Positions 6,029 through 10,560 of a DNA stretch of 10,560 bases are shown piece after piece. The stretch comes from Thermoleophilia bacterium UBA5186 (GTDB lineage Bacteria; Actinomycetota; Thermoleophilia; Gaiellales; Gaiellaceae), in NCBI GenBank assembly GCA_002413095.1, contig DHWI01000229.1, positions 855-11,414 of the forward strand, written 5' to 3'. The stretch's first letter is position 1. Each line of letters opens with the position of its first letter. The position numbers were made by a program, and so were the translations under genes. Below the pieces are notes generated by a model. It saw only the letters and a list, made by a program, of their open reading frames with translations. It ran no database searches and was not told the origin of the DNA.

Positions 6029-7218
6029 GAGGCAACGAGCTCCTCGACGAGGTCGGCCGACGCGCGCGCTCCGTCCCATTCCCGCAAATGGGCGCCAACG
6101 CGCTCGGCGGCCTGCCGGTAGCCCTCGCGCCGAAGGATTCGCCGGACGGCCCGCCGGAGCGCCCCAGGAGCCACCGGCCGGCGGAGCGCAATGCCGCTCC
6201 CGAGCCGCTCGACCTTGTCGGCCCACGTCCACTGGTCGGACCTGCGCGGAACGACGACGAGCGGAGTCCCGGCTCGTTGAGCCATGCATGCCGTCTGGTG
6301 ACCGCCCTCGAGGATCGCGACGTCGGCGGCCTCGAGCCACGCGTCCGTCGGGAGCAGGCGCTCGATGCGCGCCCGCGCCGCGAGGCGGCTGAGGTCGTCC
6401 ACGTTCGTCCGCCCGGCCGCTGCGACCACGAGGTCGATCGGCTCGTCGCCGAGCTCGCCGAGGACCCGCTCGAGGAGCGGGCTCGCCTCCGTCGTGCTCT
6501 CGACGGCGAAGACGAGCGGGCGAGACCCTCGCTCGGGCGCGGGCAACGGCCCGACGCCGCCCGCCGACCAGGAGATCGGGCCGACGTAGTGCCAGGTCGG
6601 CGGCAGCTCCGCCGGGTCGAGCAGCGGCGTCGTCGTGCATGCGACGAGCCGGCCCGGCCACAGGGAGCCGTTCGGAGTCAGCCCGAGCGATTCTCGCGCC
6701 GACTCGAGCGCGGCACGAAGCCCTTGGCTGCCGCCCGGATCAGGGTCGAGCCACCGGCGCACCGCGTGCGGGAGACGCTGCGGCCGGCGGAGCTCCCGCG
6801 CTCGCAGTCGCCAGGGATCGGGCTCCCGGTACCACGACGTCAGGCGGAGGTAGTGCATCAGGGTGAGGTCCGGAACCCCCGTCAGCTCGCAGGCCATCGA
6901 AGCGCTGGGGCGAAGGTCGACGACCACGACGTCAGGCCGAACGCGCTGGATCAGCTCGACGTCGCCGCGTGTGAACCGCTCAAGATCGCCCGGCGCGAAC
7001 CATCCTGCGGCGCTGTCCCCGAGCGTCCGCTCGTACGGGATCTCCTCGACGGGCTCGAGCTGCCGGGTCCACCCCGCCACCAGCTCCGGCCTGCTCCCGC
7101 CATAGGCGAGCACCGTCTCGTGCCCGCGCCGCTCGAGCTCGTCCGCGACGGCGACGCACGCACCGACGTGTCCGAGACCCGGGCCAGGCGCGAGCGGAAA
7201 GAGGAGCACCCTGGCCAC
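6025..7218 (-). CDS. Glycosyltransferase 1, GT1-like (GT-B fold)
   Basis: 397-aa protein with the same two-domain layout as its neighbour but low similarity to it. The N-terminus ARVLLFPLAPGPGLGHVGAC (2-21) is a GT-B loop 1 with His17; HETVLAYGGSRPELVAGW (33-50) and RVRPDVVVVDLRPSASMACE (92-111) fit the acceptor domain. The donor domain carries AADVAILEGGHQTACMAQRA (297-316), then GTPLVVVPRRSDQW (317-330). The usual HGG is replaced by EGGH, so donor phosphate contacts may differ. The GTG start is chosen because it begins the first beta strand and lies 9 nt from the divergent hydrolase start; longer in-frame starts would extend into the hydrolase gene. It is the first gene of the leftward operon. 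A glycosyltransferase of the MGT/MurG-like type is the best reading; donor and acceptor unknown. Confidence 0.87.
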   Translation of the reverse strand: MARVLLFPLAPGPGLGHVGACVAVADELERRGHETVLAYGGSRPELVAGWTRQLEPVEEIPYERTLGDSAAGWFAPGDLERFTRGDVELIQRVRPDVVVVDLRPSASMACELTGVPDLTLMHYLRLTSWYREPDPWRLRARELRRPQRLPHAVRRWLDPDPGGSQGLRAALESARESLGLTPNGSLWPGRLVACTTTPLLDPAELPPTWHYVGPISWSAGGVGPLPAPERGSRPLVFAVESTTEASPLLERVLGELGDEPIDLVVAAAGRTNVDDLSRLAARARIERLLPTDAWLEAADVAILEGGHQTACMAQRAGTPLVVVPRRSDQWTWADKVERLGSGIALRRPVAPGALRRAVRRILRREGYRQAAERVGAHLREWDGARASADLVEELVAS

Positions 7219-7224
7219 CGGCGG

Positions 7225-7230
7225 ATCATG
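7225..7230 (-). promoter_or_regulatory. Weak candidate -10 element of the leftward glycosyltransferase operon
   Basis: Minus-strand CATGAT (4/6 to TATAAT) ends 6 nt before the GTG at 7218, the same spacing seen at the other apparently leaderless starts in this window. It would overlap the ATG start codons of the divergent hydrolase. No good -35 is visible, and GC-rich coding DNA surrounds it, so the call is tentative. Confidence 0.25.
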
Positions 7231-8016
7231 ATGGAGCGAGTGGAGCTCGCGGTCGAGCAACGGGGATCCGGGCCGCGGAGGTTGCTGCTCCTCCACGGCC
7301 TCGGCGCGAGCCGTGACCATCTGTACGAGGTGGCGGACGCACTCGACGGCCGGTTCGGATCGATCCTTCCGGACCTCCGCGGGCACGGCGAGTCACCCGC
7401 TGGGCCGGTGGAATCGATTGCCGATTATGTGGAAGACCTCCGCCCGCTTGTGTGTGCCGCCGCCCCGGTCGCGATCTGCGGGCTTTCCTTCGGAGGCGAC
7501 CTCGCGAGGCTCCTTTGGAACGCGGAGCCGGCTGTGGTCGCCGGCGTCGGGATCGTCGACCCGATGCTGGACGTGGATGCGCTCTGGCGCTGGGGTTGGC
7601 AGAGCGCCACGACGAGGCGCGAGGCGTACCGCCGCATCATCGGGCCGTACCTAGAGCACGACTTCGACCGGCTCGTCGACCTGATGGCCGACTACCCCTT
7701 GACGGCCGACCTCGACCAGGCAGCGCGCGGCCGAAACGCGCGCTCGCACCTGCGTGCCGATTCGGAGACGATTCACGCCACGCTGCGTCTCTTCGCGCAG
7801 CCGGCGCCGCTCCCCAGCCGGCCGAACGGGAGTGCGGCGCGCGTCACCGTCTTCCGGGCCGCCCGAAGCCCGGCCTGTCCGGAGCGCCAAGGTGCGCTGT
7901 TGGCCGCCGAGCTCGGCGCGAGCCTCGTCACGCTCGACTGCGGGCACTGCGCCTCGCTCTCTGCGCCCGAGCTCCTGGCCGAAGCAATCCAAGACGCGTT
8001 CGCGACAGGCACGTGA
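7231..8016 (+). CDS. Alpha/beta-fold hydrolase
   Basis: 261-aa alpha/beta hydrolase. Strand beta3 leads to the oxyanion HG in LLLLHGLGASRDH (18-30), DLRGHGES (48-55) follows beta4, the nucleophile elbow is CGLSFGG with Ser86, and the catalytic His is in LDCGHCASLSAPELL (His239). The acid usually sits after beta7, but that stretch reads VTVFRAARSP with no Asp or Glu; Asp110 after beta6 (GIVDPMLD) could take its place. There is no signal peptide. Two adjacent ATGs (7228 and 7231) are possible; 7231 is preferred because GGCGG lies about 6 nt upstream. It is divergent from the glycosyltransferase operon, and its TGA overlaps the acyltransferase ATG (TGATG), so the two are co-translated. It could be an esterase, lactonase or C-C hydrolase acting on the cluster's acyl or glycosyl product; specificity unknown. 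Confidence 0.88.
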   Translation: MERVELAVEQRGSGPRRLLLLHGLGASRDHLYEVADALDGRFGSILPDLRGHGESPAGPVESIADYVEDLRPLVCAAAPVAICGLSFGGDLARLLWNAEPAVVAGVGIVDPMLDVDALWRWGWQSATTRREAYRRIIGPYLEHDFDRLVDLMADYPLTADLDQAARGRNARSHLRADSETIHATLRLFAQPAPLPSRPNGSAARVTVFRAARSPACPERQGALLAAELGASLVTLDCGHCASLSAPELLAEAIQDAFATGT

Positions 8017-8927
8017 TGGGTGAGCTCGCCGCTCGCGTCGCCGCGGTCGAGCAGCCGCAGGCGAACCTGCTGCAGGCGACAGGACAGAGCCTCTGGGTGC
8101 GCGTCTACGGCACGCCCGGCGTCCACCGACTGCTGCCGACCCCGGTAGCGCTCCGGGTCGCCGCGCTCCGGGGCCTTGCGGAGTGGCACCTCCTCCGGCG
8201 CAGGCGCGAGCAGGCGCTGAGCCGGGTGGCGGCGCTGCTGCGCGCCCCGAGGGAGTCACCCCGGACTCGGCAGATCTCGCGCGCACACGTCGTCGACGAG
8301 GCGGTGCGAGCAGAGCTCCAGTGGCGACCGTGGCTCTCCCGGACGATCGAGGTCGAAGGCCTGGAGCACCTGGAGCGGGCCCGCGCCGCTGGCCGGGGCG
8401 TCATCCTCGCGACGGCTCATATCGGCCCCTTCCTCGCGCTCGTCCATGCCCTGGCTGCACGTGGCGTCAAGCTGTACCTCTCCGGCGGACACAACGTCGG
8501 AGAGCCGGGGCTCGACGGGCGGCTCGGCCGCTGGGTCGTAGCGCAGAACCGCTGGGTCGAGGACGCCGGTTGCCGCTGGGTACGCCAGCCGGGCTCGTAC
8601 CCGGTGCTCCGCGAGCTCCTTCGGCGCGGGGAGGCCGTCTGGATGGGCGCCGATGCGGGGGGCAACGCCGCAACGCGCCTCGCGGGCCATGCGGTGTCGC
8701 TGGCGAGCGGCGTCACGCGGCTCGCGGTCGAAACGGGCGCGCCGGTCGTGCCTGCGTTTACCCTGCGACGCGGCTATCGCCAGGTCGGCATCCTGCACCG
8801 GGCGCTCGAGCCGTCTACCGACCCCCAAATCTTGCTGGACCGGCTCGCGGACGTGCTTGGGACGGTCGTGCTCGCCCACCCCGAGCAGGCTCATGACAAC
8901 CTCTTCCGGCGGATAGGCGCGCCTTAG
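8016..8927 (+). CDS. LpxL/PatA-like lysophospholipid acyltransferase family protein
   Basis: 303-aa member of the lipid A / phosphatidylinositol-mannoside acyltransferase-like family, expected at the inner face of the cytoplasmic membrane, moving an acyl chain onto a glycolipid or lysolipid. Family landmarks: an N-terminal amphipathic segment, IEVEGLEHLERARAAGRGVI (111-130), then ILATAHIGPF (130-139) with the catalytic His135, GEAVWMGADAGG (205-216), ASGVTRLAVETGAPVVPAF (230-248), and a C-terminal HPEQAHDNLFRR (288-299). The residue four after His, which should be Asp/Glu in the HX4(D/E) motif, is Leu140, so catalysis may differ or be lost. The start is ATG 8016 overlapping the hydrolase stop; GTG 8013, one codon earlier, is equally possible. 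In a presumed actinobacterium, mannoside acyltransferase (PatA-like) relatives are likelier than lipid A enzymes. Confidence 0.87.
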   Translation: MGELAARVAAVEQPQANLLQATGQSLWVRVYGTPGVHRLLPTPVALRVAALRGLAEWHLLRRRREQALSRVAALLRAPRESPRTRQISRAHVVDEAVRAELQWRPWLSRTIEVEGLEHLERARAAGRGVILATAHIGPFLALVHALAARGVKLYLSGGHNVGEPGLDGRLGRWVVAQNRWVEDAGCRWVRQPGSYPVLRELLRRGEAVWMGADAGGNAATRLAGHAVSLASGVTRLAVETGAPVVPAFTLRRGYRQVGILHRALEPSTDPQILLDRLADVLGTVVLAHPEQAHDNLFRRIGAP

Positions 8928-8983
8928 AACCTCTAACGCGATGAAGCGCTGTGCCGCCGAGCCGTCATTCCGTTAGAGGTTCT
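8926..8983. terminator. Perfect 13-bp inverted repeat between convergent genes, candidate bidirectional terminator
   Basis: AGAACCTCTAACG (8926-8938) and CGTTAGAGGTTCT (8971-8983) are exact reverse complements around a 32-nt loop. The left arm starts inside the acyltransferase stop codon (8925-8927), and the right arm ends on the first base of the FAD oxidase stop read from the plus side (8983-8985). The right side carries a tandem TTAGAGGT-TC-TTAGAGGT. The stem is unusually AT-rich for this window, and no T-run follows. No gene fits in the 55-nt gap. Confidence 0.6.
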
Positions 8984-10476
8984 TAGAGGTGGAGCGGCAC
9001 GCTCTGCGCGAAGCGGAAGACGTCGCCAGGGTCGTAGCGCCGCTTCACGCGCGCGAGCCGCGGCAGGTTGGCGCCGTAGTACGCGTGCGCCCAACCCGCA
9101 AGCTCCGGATCGATGTAGTTCTGGTACGACGCGCCCGAGACGAACGGCCGGAGGCGATCCGCGAGCGCCCGCTGCGCCGTGAGGTTCGCGTCGGCGACGC
9201 GCTGCGGATCCGTGGCTTCCCACGCCGCGACAGCCTGAATCGACACGAGCTCGTCGCGGTGGACGAACGCCGACGCCGCCTTCGGGACGCGATTGATCGC
9301 GCCTCCCATAGGGTCGAGGTAGATCGCGCCCCGGTTGAGATCCGGGTTCGCCGCGCGCAGCTCGAGCGACTGGACGAGCACGTCGATCGCCGGCCCGGGC
9401 AGCTTCTTCCGCACGTACCACGACTTCGCCTTGAACGTCGCCCGCTCCGGAGCCGAGCAGGTTGCTGCGTCGCGGCAGCCAGCCCATTCCTGCGCGGCGC
9501 CGAGGAGCGTCTTCGCCTGCACCGTCAACTGAGTCGGCTTGCCGGCGACGGCGAACAGCTGTTGGAGCAGCGCCTGCAGACGCTCCGGCGTCCCGAAGAA
9601 CTGGCCGCCCGACGTGACGTGCAGTCGCGGCCCCGGCGCTGCTGCCCTCCGGTCGGTCGCGATCAAGTCGCAGACGGCGAACAGCTCGTCGGGCGCGTGC
9701 GGCGCCCACCCCGCCCAGGCCGCCACGACTTTTCGCGCCTGGTCCCAAGGCCACTGCGCGCGATAGATCGCAATCGGCCCCACCGAGTGGGTTCTGAACC
9801 GAAACGACGTGACAATCCCGAAGTTGCCCCCTCCGCCACCGCGACAGGCCCAGAGCAGATCGGGATTGACCTTCGCGTTCGCGATCCGAAGCTTCCCGTC
9901 CGCGGTCACGATCCGGACCTCCTGCAGCGAGTCGCAGGTCAGCCCGAGCTTGCGCGACGCGTAGCCGACCCCGCCGCCGAGGGTGAGCCCGGCGATGCCC
10001 ACGGTCGGACACGACCCTGCAGGAATCGTCACGCCGTGCTGCGCCAGCGCCGCGACGACGTCATAGAGCTTCGCCCCGGCGCCGATCGTCGCGTTCCCCT
10101 GGCCGACGGCGATCCCATGGAGCCGCGAGACGTCCACGACGACCCCAGTCGAGAGCGAGTAGCCGCCGTAGCTGTGACCGCCGGAGCGTGGCGCGATCCG
10201 CAGCTTGTGGCGGCGCGCCCAGAGAAGGGTGCGCTGCACGTCGCGGACACTCTCGGCGTAGACGATCGCGAAGGGCTGGGTCGTCGCGCGTGTCGAGTAG
10301 ACCGTTCGAGCCGCCGCGTAGCCGCTGTCGTCGAGGCCGAGCACGTCGCCCTGGACGAGCTTGTCGAGCTCGCGCAGGCGCGGGTCGCGCAGCTTCTCGG
10401 CCAGCCGAAACGGACCGGAGAAGCCGGCGACCGCGACGAATCCCCCTGCACGTTCGAGGAATTCTCGACGGTCCAT
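8983..10476 (-). CDS. Tat-exported bicovalent FAD oxidase, berberine-bridge-enzyme family
   Basis: 497-aa secreted flavoprotein of the PCMH/BBE type. The N-terminus MDRREFLERAGGFVAVAGF (1-19) is a twin-arginine signal with RREFL followed by a hydrophobic stretch, so the folded, FAD-loaded protein should be exported. The FAD-binding domain has RSGGHSYGGYS (98-108) with His101 for the 8-alpha link and GSCPTVGIAGLTLGGG (154-169) with Cys156 for the 6-S link, so FAD is predicted to be bicovalent. The C-terminal BBE module is the YQNYIDPEL...WAHAYYGANLPRL...YDPGDVFRF region near the end. Family members oxidise sugars, alkaloids or alcohols with O2; the substrate here is unknown. ATG 10476 is chosen because TACGAT lies 7 nt upstream and no Shine-Dalgarno is visible; ATG 10485 is the alternative. 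It is divergent from dnaX. Confidence 0.93.
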   Translation of the reverse strand: MDRREFLERAGGFVAVAGFSGPFRLAEKLRDPRLRELDKLVQGDVLGLDDSGYAAARTVYSTRATTQPFAIVYAESVRDVQRTLLWARRHKLRIAPRSGGHSYGGYSLSTGVVVDVSRLHGIAVGQGNATIGAGAKLYDVVAALAQHGVTIPAGSCPTVGIAGLTLGGGVGYASRKLGLTCDSLQEVRIVTADGKLRIANAKVNPDLLWACRGGGGGNFGIVTSFRFRTHSVGPIAIYRAQWPWDQARKVVAAWAGWAPHAPDELFAVCDLIATDRRAAAPGPRLHVTSGGQFFGTPERLQALLQQLFAVAGKPTQLTVQAKTLLGAAQEWAGCRDAATCSAPERATFKAKSWYVRKKLPGPAIDVLVQSLELRAANPDLNRGAIYLDPMGGAINRVPKAASAFVHRDELVSIQAVAAWEATDPQRVADANLTAQRALADRLRPFVSGASYQNYIDPELAGWAHAYYGANLPRLARVKRRYDPGDVFRFAQSVPLHL

Positions 10477-10483
10477 TCGGCCC

Positions 10484-10489
10484 ATCGTA
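10484..10489 (-). promoter_or_regulatory. Candidate -10 of a leaderless promoter for the FAD oxidase
   Basis: Minus-strand TACGAT (4/6 to TATAAT) is followed by GGGCCGA (7 nt) and then the ATG at 10476. With initiation about 7 nt past the hexamer, the mRNA would start at or next to the ATG, and the upstream ATG at 10485 would lie within the promoter. No convincing -35 is seen. Confidence 0.45.
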
Positions 10490-10519
10490 GAGACGCTGTG
10501 TGAGGGCTCGGTAAGCACC

Positions 10520-10525
10520 TAGAAT
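10520..10525 (+). promoter_or_regulatory. Candidate -10 of a leaderless promoter for dnaX
   Basis: TAGAAT matches TATAAT at 5 of 6 positions and is followed by CGGATC (6 nt) and the GTG of dnaX at 10532. No strong Shine-Dalgarno lies between them. This promoter and the one for the FAD oxidase share a 55-nt divergent intergenic region (10477-10531). Confidence 0.5.
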
Positions 10526-10531
10526 CGGATC

Positions 10532-10560
10532 GTGGCCGCGCTCTACCGGAAGTACCGCCC
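10532..10560 (+). CDS. dnaX: DNA polymerase III subunit gamma/tau, first codons only
   Basis: GTG followed by codons for AALYRKYR and the first two bases of a Pro codon, then the window ends. The ALYRKYRP start is highly characteristic of DnaX, the clamp-loader ATPase subunit, where it immediately precedes the conserved nucleotide-binding region. Only nine codons are visible, so the call rests on this short match and on the good promoter-like TAGAAT just upstream. An accidental match is possible but unlikely given its position right at a start codon. Confidence 0.8.

Noticed and set aside
6029..6661. N-terminal extension of glycosyltransferase 2
   Set aside because: It would run through the glycosyltransferase 1 coding region and reads as Arg/Gly-rich noise; the GTG at 6028 gives a proper GT-B first strand.
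5725..7227. Plus-strand open frame continuous with the hydrolase gene, giving a protein of over 700 residues
   Set aside because: The upstream part is low-complexity Arg-rich sequence opposite the two glycosyltransferases; hydrolase similarity begins only at 7228/7231.
8983..10503. Long plus-strand open frame opposite the FAD oxidase
   Set aside because: It is Arg-rich with no recognisable motifs, whereas the minus-strand product carries every landmark of the BBE family.

Overview
This is a GC-rich, densely packed bacterial chromosomal window. Its gene content points to an actinobacterium: an FCD-type GntR regulator, a luciferase-like probable F420 oxidoreductase, a COG4315-type lipoprotein, many GTG starts, and several starts that look leaderless. 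A deep lineage such as Thermoleophilia/Gaiellales is a guess from overall impression. No plasmid, phage, insertion-sequence or CRISPR signal was seen. The gene families are mostly known; the least explained parts are the repeat island at 3674-3922 and the divergent glycosyltransferase/acyltransferase locus.

Layout. 1-1961 (+): the 3' three-quarters of a malate synthase A gene, overlapped by 4 nt (GTGA) by a FadR-subfamily GntR regulator. 2022-2789 (-): a papain-like cysteine peptidase-like protein, convergent with the regulator; an imperfect 20-bp inverted repeat spans the junction. 2790-3046: a divergent promoter region. 3047-3556 (+): a small lipoprotein with two copies of the 'secreted repeat' motif. 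3593-3664 (-): tRNA-Val(CAC). 3665-3921: no gene, but two 46-bp direct repeats (43/46 identical) flank two strong hairpins. 3922-7218 (-): a three-gene unit made of glycosyltransferase 1 (6025-7218), glycosyltransferase 2 (4808-6028, 4-nt overlap) and a luciferase-like oxidoreductase (3922-4797, 10 nt after the previous stop). 7228/7231-8927 (+): a divergent pair, an alpha/beta hydrolase and an LpxL/PatA-like acyltransferase, whose stop and start overlap. 8983-10476 (-): a Tat-exported, bicovalent-FAD oxidase of the BBE type, convergent with the acyltransferase across a 13-bp perfect inverted repeat. 10532-10560 (+): the first nine codons of dnaX (DNA polymerase III gamma/tau), running off the end.

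How the genes may work together. Malate synthase and its overlapping regulator probably form a glyoxylate-utilisation unit whose regulator senses a related small acid. The central five genes (two GT-B glycosyltransferases, an oxidoreductase, a hydrolase and a membrane acyltransferase), arranged as two divergent operons with starts only 9 nt apart, would fit assembly of a glycosylated, acylated lipid or metabolite. The substrate cannot be read from the sequence. Several of these enzymes depart from family norms: the acyltransferase has Leu where the HX4(D/E) acid is expected, the hydrolase lacks an Asp/Glu after strand beta7, and glycosyltransferase 1 has EGGH where HGG is usual.

Regulatory style. 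Three gene starts (lipoprotein, FAD oxidase, dnaX) have a TANNNT hexamer ending 6-7 nt before the start codon and no close Shine-Dalgarno sequence, which is the pattern expected of leaderless mRNAs. The peptidase instead has a clear AGGGAG ribosome binding site.
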